DNA of 29,072 nt, from contig NW_003129376.1 in assembly GCF_000003605.2 (NCBI RefSeq), forward strand, positions 18,286 through 47,357. The letters are read 5' to 3'. The notes beneath the pieces were generated by a model. That model saw only the letters and a program-made list of their open reading frames with translations. It was not told the DNA's origin and did no database searches. Positions 1 through 9,630 of this stretch are shown here, piece after piece (the first letter of the stretch is position 1; every line of letters starts with the position of its first letter). The translations under genes and the position numbers were made by a program. Source of the stretch: Saccoglossus kowalevskii. Its lineage: Eukaryota > Hemichordata > Enteropneusta > Harrimaniidae.

Positions 1-504
1 CGTATCACAGTCTGACAGTGTGCGATACGTATCACAGTCTGACAGTGTGCGATACACATCACAGTCTGACAGTGTGCGATACGTATCACAGTCTGACAGT
101 GTGCGATACGTATCACAGTCTGACAGTGTGCGATACGTATCACAGTCTGACAGTGTGCGATACGTATCACAGTCTGACAGTGTGCGATACATATCACAGT
201 CTGACAGTGTGCGATACGTATCACAGTCTGACAGTGTGCGATACGTATCACAGTCTGACAGTGTGCGATACACATCACAGTCTGACAGTGTGCGATACGT
301 ATCACAGTCTGACAGTGGGCGATACGTATCACAGTCTGACAGTGGGCGATACGTATCACAGTCTGACAGTGTGCGATACATATCACAGTCTGACAGTGGG
401 CGATACGTATCACAGTCTGACTGTGCGATACGTATCACAGTCTGACTGTGCGATACGTATCACAGTCTGACAGTGTGCGATACATATCACAGTCTGACAG
501 TGTG
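1..504. repeat. 27-bp tandem array (about 19 copies)
   Basis: A head-to-tail array of a 27-bp unit containing CACAGTCTGACAGTG followed by the 10-bp palindrome GATACGTATC. Two adjacent copies near 410-460 are 24 bp long because three bases of the CAGTGTG part are missing. A few units read GATACATATC or GATACACATC, and a cluster in the second half has GTGGGCG in place of GTGTGCG. The unit is a multiple of three and lacks stops in two frames, so it gives long artificial open frames, but there is no sign of coding. It lies in a MED13 intron and may continue to the left of the window. Confidence 0.95.
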
Positions 505-926
505 TGGTAATGATTCAGTCGAGGTGCTTTCTCTGGAGTCGACGAAGACTTTCTCTTCAATTATTGAAAAAGTTGGCCAAAGAAGCAGTTCAAAGTCACC
601 ACAACAATTAGAGCCTCCAAAGATAAATTTATTTTAATTTCCGATGAAAGTTCTAGGGAAAATGCCTGCATTAAAGGGTCATTTCAATGTCAATTGTATG
701 CAATGAATATTCATAAATGTGATAAACATGTAAATTAATGTATGTTCAGCCGTGTGCACTAACAACGCAAGCAATTGCTGAATACTTCAATTTTATTGTC
801 GTTAGTGTGAGTTTACATACAGTGTTCAGTGCATTTAATTTAATTTACAATTAAATTTGTTTAGTGTTTGAAAGACACTGTCTTGACCTTCTTTTCATAT
901 TTGTGTCTATATCGTTATATTTTCAG
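505..926 (+). other. MED13 intron, unique part
   Basis: Between the tandem array and the first visible exon there is AT-rich sequence with no recognisable feature. It ends in a T-rich tract and TTTTCAG at 920-926, a good splice acceptor. Confidence 0.6.
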
Positions 927-1091
927 ATTGGGCCGTCCTACTGAATAGGAAGACTCTTTTGAGTCGTAGTCGTCAACTTCGGGATATGTGCAAGACGTGT
1001 AATTTTACTGTGAATACTGCAGACTACCCATGCATAATAAGTGCCTGCCTTGTGTCCATGGAACCAGATCCAACCATTAGAATGATGGCTG
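927..1091 (+). CDS. MED13: MED13 exon (first in window)
   Basis: The acceptor is TTTTCAG at 920-926 and the donor GTAAGT at 1092. The exon completes a split codon from the preceding, unseen exon (g|at, Asp), then reads [22 protein letters not shown] and [11 protein letters not shown] before ending on the first base of a codon. The [11 protein letters not shown] block is strongly conserved in MED13. Confidence 0.9.
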
Positions 1092-3745
1092 GTAAGTTTA
1101 TCAATGCCATCATTTTATATATGCTTATGTTGTTTCTTTGCTTTGCTATTAAGTGTATGTAGATACATGATAGATTCTGTTGCCACCATGTTTTATTCAA
1201 GCATTGACCATTAGCTGGTAACATATCGAATACTGTGTAATACTCCTGACTGTTTCTGAAGATTTGAAATCTGACAATGCATTGAATATGTAAAAGTACA
1301 ATCGATTTGAATTAATTTCACTGCACAAAATGTTTAATTAGTCGATTAGCACATTTTGAAAGGTAAAACCAGTACCGTCAAATCTGTATTAGAAGCCGCA
1401 TCCCTAATAGAAGTCGCACCCATTCTTTTTGAATAATTGAGAATCTAAAATTCACCATTTCTCATATGTGTAGATGCTCTAATAGAAGCCGCATCCCCTT
1501 TGTTGCATTGTACCATTTTAATAGAAGCCGTGGTTTCTAATACAGATTTTATAGTAATGTTTTAACAGCTGTTATGATGATATTAAACAGATGAAATGTA
1601 TTGTACCCATTCGCGCAATAAGTCTGTTTTGGCTTGCCTGTAATACAGTGATGGGAAAGTCATAGTATGGGCAAAATATATAGTGAGTAAAACAATTTAT
1701 TTTGTTTTCAGATTCTGTATCAATGGATAGGACTGGAAGGAGTGCCTTTTCTCAGCAAAACCAAACCATGTTACATTCACCTGGTGATGCCACCTGTACA
1801 CATATCCAGGTGTTCCCAACAAGCGCCACAACACAAGTAGCATCTTCAGGCTACACCACTGAGACGGTTGATCCGTTTGGTGGAGCCAACGACAGTGCAA
1901 TGGTGGATGATCTTTTGTTTCCAGAGACTGATTTAAATGATGATGATCTTGATTTTTTTGATTTTGGACCGGAATCTCCTACACATATTGGGTCACCTGA
2001 TCCATCCCAATTAAGTTGCACCGATGGTAGAGCTGGCTCACCAAGTGCAACACAAACTGGTTTACAGGTCAATGGTGATATATCCTCTAAGGTATGGTAC
2101 AATTTCTTGCTACGGTAATACTTAAAGCCTGTAAATTTGAGCACGCCACACATATCCGAACTGTTTGCATAACCGAACAAAAAGCTTGTCCCCCTAACAG
2201 TCCGGATAATCGACGTTCTACTGTATTAAACTCAAATGACTAAACATGGTGATATACCTCTGAAATATTGTGAGAAAAAACAATAAAATAAAGAATGTTT
2301 TTTTCAACATCAAACTATCCTGTTCCATGGACAAACAATTTCATTGGATGGACAACATTTCTTCAGTTTCTCAAGAGGGCAGTGTTTCCTTGACTCGTGT
2401 ATTTTTCATCTTTTTCACTTCTCAGAGTACATCTGGACAGTTGCTTGGTGCGGATTCAGAAGAGGCATTTATATTACAACAACCATTAGCATTGGGATTT
2501 TACACATCTACAACACCCACTGGTCCACTTCCCAGCTGGTTCTGGGTTTCATGTCCACAAGCTGAGACGTCCTGCCCCATCTTTCTCAAGGTAAACTCAT
2601 TGAATAGTGTTAGTAAGTAGTGTTATTGGCCATTATGGTAGGTTCAATCTGCTGCGGTCTCTGAGCTTAAAGTTGTTTCTTTTTTTCTGTACTTGGAATT
2701 AAACATCAGCCTGCAATACTGGTCCATGTCTATAATCACTGAGCCTAAAGAATAGATTTCCAGGGTAGCATATACAACACAAATAAGTACTAACTGATTT
2801 TTCACTACACAGCTCCCTCTGTTGACGAATTGATTAAATCTGCAAAACGTGTCAATCAAATTTTTCAAACTTAAAATGCTTGATAGTCTTTGTGTTCTCA
2901 TAACTGTCTATTTTGTTTTCAAAAAGCCTTTTCATTCTACTTTGATTTTTTTCTCTGAAAGCTAACATTTTAAGTTAAAAGTTATTCACATCCAGGGGCA
3001 CACACAGCCGAAGGAGTAAAGCGACCAAGCTAGCGCACAAACAACATGGCACATCGACCTGGAACCGCCATATCGTTTCTGCACCGTTTTAGCGGTGTAT
3101 CTATCACCATTAAAATATTTTTGGAGTAATTTCAGTGTATTTGGTGTCCAGACACATTGTCAGTTGGTGTTGCTGGGAAGTTTTCACGGAGAAAAAGAAA
3201 TTTGAGAAAGATTACATGTTGTAATAGGGCACTAGCTGAGACTATCAGGGCGATGCGCCCCTGTTTCCTGGTTTAGAAAAACCCCTGCACGTAATACACA
3301 AAGGATTTTGTATGTTTGATGTATATAAGGGAATTCTTGAATTTAGATATGTGGTTACTTTTGTTGCAAACAGTAGTAGTAAACAAGTACCTTGTTTTTG
3401 TTTTGTAGACTGCCTTGCATGTCCACACTGCGTCAGTGCATCAATCAGATGACAACATAATGCAGCATCGTCACACTCATCAGTTGGATTCCAACCTCAC
3501 AACGGACGTTCTTAGGTTAGTTGATTAATATTGTGAAGTAAAAAAAGGCATACCTAATTATTTGAATTCTATTTGTTATAATTATTATTTTTTTATGTTT
3601 CTCTACGTTTAGGTATGTATTAGAGAATTACAATGCTTTATCATGGCTAACTGTGGATCCATCCACCAAAGACAGACGTTCCTGTTTACCAATTCATTTT
3701 GTGGTACTCATGCAGCTTTACAATACATTATCAGCTTTACTCTAA
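927..3745 (+). CDS. MED13: Mediator complex subunit 13, C-terminal part (five exons)
   Basis: MED13 (or its paralogue MED13L in vertebrates) is the large subunit of the CDK8 kinase module. It links CDK8/cyclin C/MED12 to core Mediator in the nucleus and so controls access of RNA polymerase II. The window encodes about 315 C-terminal residues in exons 927-1091, 1712-2091, 2426-2590, 3409-3515 and 3613-3745. Family hallmarks seen are [33 protein letters not shown] with [33 protein letters not shown] and [11 protein letters not shown], followed by [17 protein letters not shown] close to the stop. These correspond to the MED13 C-terminal domain, which has an Argonaute/PIWI-like fold. Reading phases match at every junction. 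The large N-terminal part lies upstream of the window. MED13 and MED13L are one ancestral gene in invertebrates, so the vertebrate paralogue name is not meaningful here. Confidence 0.95.
1092..1711 (+). other. MED13 intron carrying a MITE
   Basis: An intron of 620 bp with GTAAGT and TTTTCAG ends. Its middle is taken up by the palindromic element described at 1380-1549; the rest is featureless. Confidence 0.7.
1380..1549. mobile_element. MITE-like element with inverted ends AAATCTGTATTAGAA
   Basis: AAATCTGTATTAGAA at 1380-1394 is the exact reverse complement of TTCTAATACAGATTT at 1535-1549. Weaker complementarity continues a few bases outwards. Inside, the phrase TAATAGAAGYCGCAYCC recurs at about 1388, 1406, 1478 and 1519. 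The element is about 170 bp, has no coding capacity and has the form of a non-autonomous DNA transposon. The superfamily is not recognised and target duplications are not clear. Confidence 0.7.
1712..2091 (+). CDS. MED13: MED13 exon (second in window)
   Basis: The acceptor is TTTTGTTTTCAG at 1700-1711 and the donor GTATGG at 2092. With the g of the previous exon it starts with Asp, then [13 protein letters not shown]. It contains [20 protein letters not shown] and a low-complexity acidic segment, [19 protein letters not shown]. It ends in phase 0 after Lys. The acidic, Ser/Gly-rich stretch is the variable loop between two conserved blocks in this family. Confidence 0.92.
2145..2225 (-). mobile_element. 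pogo/Tigger-like transposon end (fragment)
   Basis: Read on the minus strand, this stretch starts TA-CAGTAGAACGTCGATTATCC and continues with GGACTGTTAGGGGGACAAGC and two further TTCGG-type repeats. CAGT...GAAC..CGATTATCCGG is the style of terminal inverted repeat used by pogo/Tigger elements, which duplicate TA. The matching opposite end was not found nearby, so this is a solo end or a truncated copy inside the intron at 2092-2425. Confidence 0.5.
2426..2590 (+). CDS. MED13: MED13 exon (third in window)
   Basis: The acceptor is TTTCACTTCTCAG ending at 2425 and the donor GTAAAC at 2591. The exon is phase 0 at both ends. It encodes [29 protein letters not shown] and [15 protein letters not shown], then CPIFLK. 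The QPLALG and PxWFW blocks are diagnostic for MED13. Confidence 0.95.
2591..3408 (+). other. MED13 intron, no further feature seen
   Basis: An 818-bp intron that ends in TTGTTTTGTAG. I see no repeat, RNA gene or coding segment in it. Confidence 0.6.
3409..3515 (+). CDS. MED13: MED13 exon (fourth in window)
   Basis: The acceptor is TTTTGTAG at 3401-3408 and the donor GTTAGT at 3516. It encodes [19 protein letters not shown], then [16 protein letters not shown], and ends two bases into the Arg codon. The DSN.TTDVLR motif aligns with the equivalent block of vertebrate MED13. Confidence 0.93.
3613..3745 (+). CDS. MED13: MED13 terminal coding exon
   Basis: The acceptor is TTTAG at 3608-3612. 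The exon completes Arg, then reads [37 protein letters not shown] and TLSALL, with the TAA stop at 3743-3745. This is the near-invariant C-terminal end of the family, so the protein is full length at its C terminus. Confidence 0.95.
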
Positions 3746-4620
3746 CTCAACAAGAGATGTTACCAATGTAATGAACTCAATAGTTTGTTGTTGCTGCCTG
3801 GGAATAATGATAAGATATCAACTCGTGACTTGTATGTGGTATTGTTGCCATAGAGACATCACAGCGATAGCTACGCTTCAAACTTATCTCGTATGAACTA
3901 CATTGAGTCTATCGTGCAAGAGTCGCATCCTTTATAATGAATATCACTGTAGACCAATGAATTTTTATCTCAGTAGTCATGTGATGCAGAACATTAATTC
4001 GGCATTAACTCAAGCGGTTAATATTGCCGATTATTTTTGAACAAATATACATTACGTCACATCGTACGTCTCCGAACTGTTTATCAGAGATTTTGAGATA
4101 CTCTTACAGCTGATGGCTGGCAGCGATATAGGTATTATTTGGCTTCCAGAAAACTTAAAATTGAATTGGTCGCCAAAAGCAAATGTTAAAAATGTACAGT
4201 ATAAAAAGTAGAGGTGCGCCTTTCTGAGAAAGATGTGTCATCTACTTATGTATATATGTTTATAGAAGCAATGTAAAACATTTAAAATATACGAAAGTCT
4301 GTAACTTATTTTTATGGGGAATAGCAATGTATGGCAAATTGTATTATATTATGAAAAAAAATGCAACTTGAGAGAAGAAAAAAAACAGTGGTTTCTTAAA
4401 ATCATACATCTGGTTATCATAAGTTCATGTGACTTTTGAATTGCAATGCAAACTTGTGAGTGTACCCGTTGTGTATATACATACAAGCACTAACTTTCCC
4501 GCTGGATTATCATTAGCTCAGTACTCTACAATCAAAGACAAAATTTACGTTCAATACATTGCCTGTCACAAGAAGGAATTCATGAAAATTAGTTTTAAAA
4601 TAAATGATGAGTCATAAGTT
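3746..4620 (+). other. probable MED13 3' untranslated region
   Basis: The roughly 870 bases after the stop have no coding exon and are AT-rich. They run to the AATAAA at 4599-4604, which is the best-placed polyadenylation signal. Confidence 0.5.
4599..4604 (+). terminator. candidate MED13 poly(A) signal AATAAA
   Basis: An AATAAA about 855 bases after the MED13 stop. A T- and GT-rich stretch (TTTTTATTGTGTTCCTTGTC, 4623-4642) follows and fits a downstream cleavage element. A second AATAAA at 5355-5360, also followed by T/G-rich sequence, could give a longer transcript. Confidence 0.45.
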
Positions 4621-5595
4621 GACTTTTTATTGTGTTCCTTGTCAAGAAATTCTATTTTATATGGTCATATAAAAATTCTCTGAATATTCTTAATTTACTA
4701 TTCTGCTTTATAAAAATAATTTATCTGTCGGCTGTACAGGGGTACAGTGTTTTGCCTCCTTCCCCTCCCCCCTCCAGCACCTCACTTCCACTAGTACTTT
4801 GGTGTTGTTGTTTTTCTACAAGTGCATTTACTAATTGTGACTGAGTTGAGTTGGAAACCAAAGTATTATCTTACTGTTATAAATTATGAAGCAGTCGTTA
4901 AACTGCGCAAATTTCTTGGACAAGCAGCTTATGTATGTGAATTGCTGCTTCTCATCCCCCTTCCATCCTACAACATTGTGAACCAAATGCTTGGTGTATT
5001 TATGTAAATAGTTGCTATAGCAACTGTAAACAAAATACAAGGTGTACAGTATTACTGTTTTGTGTACATTTTCTTTTATTATTCTTGTTATGCGTATATT
5101 TCCCTTCGCAGTTTGTTGACAGCAGTGGGAATTGCTACCGTGTATAGATTATTATTTTTTAATTATTTCTGTTCCTTTAGTGGAAATTACAGAAAAGGGA
5201 GAGTCCAAGACGAAAAGCATATTATATTTGTTGGGTTCTATATATATATTTGTAAGTACAGGGAAGTAGCCTGGATGTTGTTTCAATCAATTTGTGACCA
5301 GAGACAATGATATTAATGACAGATAATTTATACTTTTTCACACACGATTTGTAGAATAAAAATAAGTTATTCCTGTTAAAATGTCTTCTGTATTTACTTC
5401 ATATAAAGTATAGTGACTGTTCAAATTTATTAATTCAAAGTTTGAAACAAGGAGTTACAAGAAGTGTCCGTCCATTCATCTACTCATTCATCCATCCACA
5501 GTCATATTTCAGAACTCTTTGGACTCAATCCGTATATTCTTTTCATGTGCCTAGTATGTGGGACATATGCACTTGCAGCGATTTTGTAATTCAAT

Positions 5596-6207
5596 TCAAG
5601 ATGGCCGACTGGCAGCCATTTTGTTTTTTGAACATGTGGAATCTTGGAAATGCTTTGTCAGTTTTTGTTCAATTTAGTACTTTCATCATACATGCCAATG
5701 ACAATTTATTTCACAATCAGATAAAAAATGGCCAACTGGCAGCCATCTTGCTTTTTGGCAATACTACTATATCTCAAAGACTTTATACTTATGGCGAATA
5801 AATCATACATGTTGATAATCATGTCATTTTGTTTCATAATCAGATCAAAGCCATCTTGTTGTTTTTTTCAAATTTGTTCGTTTGCGATCAGATCCAAAAT
5901 GGCTGACTGGCAGCCATCTTGTTTTTTGAAAATGTATCTTGGACGTGCTTTTTTTCCCTTCAATCTAGATATGTTGTGAAACATGTCCATGGCATTTAGT
6001 TTTACAATCAGTTCAAAGATGGTCAAAGACAGGCAGCCATTGTTTTGGCCATACTACTATATCTTTAACTGTTTTTTTATTGATATTTAGCACATGTGTC
6101 ATTAATGTTTATTTTGTAATTTTGACTGTCTTGTTTTAGGGATACATGTGCATGATGATTCGTTTTATAATCATATCCAAGATCAACTGTTAGTAATCTT
6201 CATTTTT
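5596..6207. repeat. degenerate tandem repeat with AAGATGGC / GCCATCTT cores
   Basis: A short segment of the form ATCAGATCCAAGATGGC-nGACTG-GCAGCCATCTTG recurs at about 5596-5623, 5719-5750, 5840-5858 (core partly deleted), 5887-5921, 6007-6042 and 6171-6200 (poor copy). Copies are mostly 120-160 bases apart, and some of the sequence between them also recurs, for example the CATACTACTATATCT-type string near 5759, 6050 and 6211. Each complete core is self-complementary. No coding function is likely, although two open frames cross it. Confidence 0.75.
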
Positions 6208-7094
6208 GGTCATAACTACTATATCCATGATACCCATGTGCAGTCTCACATTCATCATTGCATGGCTATGTTTATTTGTAGGAATATCTTCTGAAAGATG
6301 TATTAAATGTTCATTGTCAAAAAATGCATAAATATAAAAAAAAATACATAGATCATTTAGTATAACATGAGTGAGTCTGGTTGCAAATGATTTCATGAAT
6401 TACAAGATTTTCTCCTGAGATGCATATTAGATCGTAGAATAGATAACTATGAGTGTGAGTAAACTTTAACTGACACTTCAAAGTGTATATTGTCAAGCAT
6501 ACAATGTACTTGGTATATATTCATGTTAGACTTGATTGTCATTTGGTTTGACCATAACAACTAAGATGGCACGTGTACGATACAGCAGACACTGGATACA
6601 AATGCATATGAGAAATAGAAATATAAAATTTGTTTTGCAAATTTAAAAGTCATTTAATTAATCTGATTTTTGTTGATACAAGATTAGTCTTATTACATTT
6701 ACTGTCCAAAAACTACAAACATTTGTTTGCTTATATTATGCATGAATACATTTTTTAAGTTACCGGTATTCCTTAGAAATATTTTTGTGACAGGCGACAT
6801 TGAAGTCACTGCTGTCTCACCAACCCTTTTTAGTGCTAGTTCAAGTGTATGTGTGCCAAACAGTGTCCCAAAGCTAATACCTTGTAATTGAAAAGCAGGG
6901 CAGACTGTACTTGGTTATATACTGCTAAATTAATCCATGGAATATGTCCATGATTAATCTAACCACGAACATGTTAACCACTGTACCATATATTTTTGAG
7001 TCTGACAGATCGTATTCCAAGTACAAATGGTAGTCTATTCACCACATCCACTGTCCATATTGGAGTGCCTCCGGGCTCGCAATTGGGTCATTTT
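6208..7094. other. intergenic, one possible dispersed repeat
   Basis: AT-rich non-coding DNA. The only item of note is the short segment at 6785-6850 that resembles 19383-19470 (described separately). Confidence 0.5.
6785..6850 (+). repeat. dispersed repeat, GTGACAGGCGACA type, copy 1
   Basis: It begins TTTTTGTGACAGGCGACA, continues with a diverged AAGTCACTGCTGTCTCACC, and ends AGTGCTAGTTCAAGTG. The segment at 19383-19470 shows the same order of blocks with substitutions and small insertions. The family is not recognised. Confidence 0.4.
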
Positions 7095-7598
7095 TAGCTC
7101 CGCTGTCGACTTTGTCGAGCGGAGCTTATCATATGAGTGATTGTCCGGCATCGTCGTTCGTGTCAATGTTTTACTTTTTCGACTTCTTCTTGAAAACTAC
7201 AAGCCTGAATGCTTTGATACTTCGTGTATATGTACCTTGGGTAGAACTCTCTCAGATTTGTTCATTTCATGATGATATCTTCAATTCTCTAATTTTGGTG
7301 AATATTTTTGGTAAAAAGTGATATTTTCAACTTCTTGTTAAAAACCAAAAGTTCAATTGCTTTGATATTACATATATAGATACTACATGTAGACCTTTCT
7401 CAGATTTGTTCATTTTGTGATGATATCTTCAATTCTCTAATTTTGGTGAATATTTTTGTAATTTTTGGTAAAAAGTGATATTTTTGACTTCTTGTTAAAA
7501 ACTGTAAGTCCGATTGCTTTGATACTATACATATTGTTCATTTTCTAATGATGTCTTCAGTTCTTTAATTGAAATGTGCATTGCTAACAGCGGAGCTA
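7095..7598. mobile_element. TIR element, TAGCTCCGCTGT ends, internal ~150-bp repeats
   Basis: TAGCTCCGCTGT at 7095-7106 is inverted as ACAGCGGAGCTA at 7587-7598, giving 12-bp perfect terminal inverted repeats around about 500 bp. Next to the left end is a strong hairpin (7096-7125). The interior is three diverged tandem units starting near 7181, 7329 and 7486, each carrying ACTTCTTGTTAAAAAC, a CTTTGATA block, CAGATTTGTTCATTT and GATATCTTCAATTCTCTAAT. It has no transposase. The layout is that of a non-autonomous DNA transposon; the superfamily is unknown. Confidence 0.65.
7096..7125 (+). repeat. perfect-stem hairpin at element end
   Basis: AGCTCCGCT-GT-CGAC, loop TTT, then GTCG-AGCGGAGCT. The nine-pair outer and four-pair inner stems are separated by a two-base bulge on one side. 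This could fold in RNA or in single-stranded DNA. Confidence 0.7.
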
Positions 7599-8207
7599 TC
7601 TCAGCCAATAGGCTGCTTGTTTCTTCATAATGTTTGTGTATGACCTACCATCTCTTACTAAGTTTTGTAGTAAAGTAAGAGAACATTGATTTGTGTTACC
7701 GGTATATATCACATAGTGGTAATCAATTTAAAAGGTCTTTATTATTTACAAATCAGTGAATGGATAAATATAAATAGATTTAAATGTAGATAAATCAAAA
7801 TCAATAATTTTCGATACACATCCGCCTTGAATTGTCAACTAAACATGTTAATGTCCAGACTAATGATTTCAACGTTTATGTTGTTTACAATTGGATTATA
7901 CAGCTATGATTGTCAAATCTGTTTTGAGACGACTTGGAGCAATTTGGATAATTTGTTGACGTATTGTGAACGAATGGTTAATGTACATAGTGTACAGTGT
8001 GGCAGTGGTAATATTTCCACTTGTTTATTTGTTAGTTAGCGCCCTCAGTGGCATTTGTTGTAAAAGACACTGCCGAAATATATATTATCGTGTATGCCTG
8101 ACAGATACCTAAATTCTAAAAATAGCACACGCCTGGGTTATACCTCATGGAGCTGCAACTCATAGACCATTTTGTACTAGTTACACTCTCCTTGTCGCAC
8201 TCCCATG
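7599..8207. other. intergenic, one small open frame of uncertain status
   Basis: No repeat or RNA gene is seen. An ATG-initiated frame at 7845-8039 with a hydrophobic N terminus and five cysteines is discussed in the findings; it is not accepted here as a gene. Confidence 0.4.
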
Positions 8208-8210
8208 TTA

Positions 8211-9289
8211 GGGATTGGTCAGTTACTTTGGTGGGGGGGGGGCAGAAGCATTAACAGTTTTGGCTCTGACATGATTACAAAATATTTATATGTGCATTGA
8301 AAAAATCATGGTTTGCCATAATTTTGACATAATTTTTAGTGTTTGCATCTAATAGTCTCTAGGAGGGGAGGGGGAGCGTAAACCCCAAAAAACGACTACA
8401 GAAAAGGCTGCAGGAAGTAGGGAAATCTATGCTGGTAAAGATAGTAAATAAAAGCAAAGCTGTGGAGTACTCACTTGTTAAACGCCCTTATAAGATAGGA
8501 AAAAAAGGATTTGAATCTAGGCGGTTTGAACTCTTTGAAAACTAATTTGGATTTAAAATATCTTTCATATCTTATAGACCAGGAATGTTTTACACCCAAA
8601 GCACAGTCTGTGCTTATGAAAACAAAGGAAACTTTGATTTTTGCTTAAATTTGTGTTGGATTTTGGTATTTAACAAAGCAAAATATGCATATTTAAAAGT
8701 TAAAAAACAAAACAACAAAAAAACTATTTATTTTTTCATTATTTATTTTAATTTATATATCAGCATTTTCACAAATTTAACTTTTTTAACTGAACAAAAA
8801 CTGTCACTGCTTTTTGTACTAATTGCTGTGTTGTCTTTCCGTCTCCTGTTATAATTGGATAAATTCAGTAAATATCTTATACAATGGTGACTTCATAATC
8901 TGATATCAGCAGCACATGGACTTGGGATGTGTTTAAAACTTAACTGTATAATTGGGTTTCTAGCCGCATTGCATAATCTGTTAGTTATTTGGCAACTTCA
9001 ACCCCAAAATATTTAGCCTATAACATTTGTTGCATCAACAAATTTATAGGCAATATGGGTAATAGTTATTATTAAAAACACATTTGTACGTTTTTAACAT
9101 TCTTATCTTTTGTTCTAAAGTATTTTTTTTTAAATAAATGCATAAGCGCGTGTGTGAATTCTGGAAAACATGGTGACCCCGTATTCATGATATCAAAAAC
9201 AGGGTGACCCCCCTATTCGCAAAATCAAAAACAGGGTAACCCCCCTACTGATCCACCACCCCCTTAGGCCGAAGTAACTGACCAATCCC
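8211..9289. mobile_element. PIF/Harbinger-like non-autonomous element, 1.08 kb
   Basis: The left end GGGATTGGTCAGTTACTT (8211-8228) is inverted exactly at the right end AAGTAACTGACCAATCCC, with one mismatch if two more base pairs are added. TTA flanks both sides (8208-8210 and 9290-9292), a 3-bp target duplication of the kind made by PIF/Harbinger transposases. The interior is non-coding, with a G-run near the left end and two copies of a CAAAAACAGGGTRACCCCCC phrase near the right end. No transposase frame is visible, so mobility would depend on another copy. Confidence 0.7.
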
Positions 9290-9422
9290 TTAAAGGGCGG
9301 TGGTCGTCGCGCCGCGTCCTGTTCGATATGGACCCCATAGCGACATACACAATGCGTGTAAAATACATTGTTTATTTACATGAAATTCAAACACGTGCTG
9401 CGTGACAACCACCGCGCTTTAA
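9290..9422. mobile_element. MITE family A, copy 1 (133 bp)
   Basis: Bounded by TTAA on both sides. The left end AGGGCGGTGGTCGTCGCG is inverted at the right as a GTGACAACCACCGCGCT end. Between them lie TGTTCGATATGG and AAAATACATTGTTTATTTAC. A second 133-bp copy at 13912-14044 defines the ends by homology. TTAA at both borders suggests a piggyBac-like TTAA target, though the termini do not start with the usual piggyBac CCC/CCY. It directly abuts the Harbinger-like element. Confidence 0.85.
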
Positions 9423-9458
9423 CATTATTAGTATTCCTGACAATATTTGAATTTTCTT

Positions 9459-9630
9459 TTAAAGTTGAAGCGGTAGGGTCGTCCCCTGCGCATGTGCGGG
9501 AATTGAGTCCCAAGCGACGATAACAACACACGCTAAAAATGCAAAGGCTCATGGGCAGACGCTTGCTTGTAATAAAATGACACGCTATGGCCATCTGACG
9601 CATGCGCAGGTGACGACTCCCCCGCTTTAA
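9459..9630. mobile_element. MITE family B, copy 1 (172 bp)
   Basis: Bordered by TTAA at 9459-9462 and 9627-9630. The right end read inwards on the minus strand is TTAAAGCGGGGGAGTCGTCA, then CCTGCGCATGCGTCAG. The left end is the same with a few changes. The interior includes GAATTGAGTCCCAAGCGACG and CACGCTATGGCCATCTGACG. A close copy occurs at 22495-22659. It shares the TTAAAGCG terminus with family A but has a different body. Confidence 0.85.

Noticed and set aside
18-470. Long open frames across the 27-bp array
   Set aside because: The unit is nine codons without a stop, so repetition alone makes the frame. Two overlapping frames are open at once, and two 24-bp units do not disturb either.
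5442-5979. Open frames across the AAGATGGC tandem repeat
   Set aside because: The residues repeat with the DNA and no protein family is recognised.
8211-9289. Possible transposase inside the Harbinger-like element
   Set aside because: The only frame of note (8585-8854) is a hydrophobic Lys/Asn/Ile/Phe-rich string from AT-rich DNA, with no catalytic motif.
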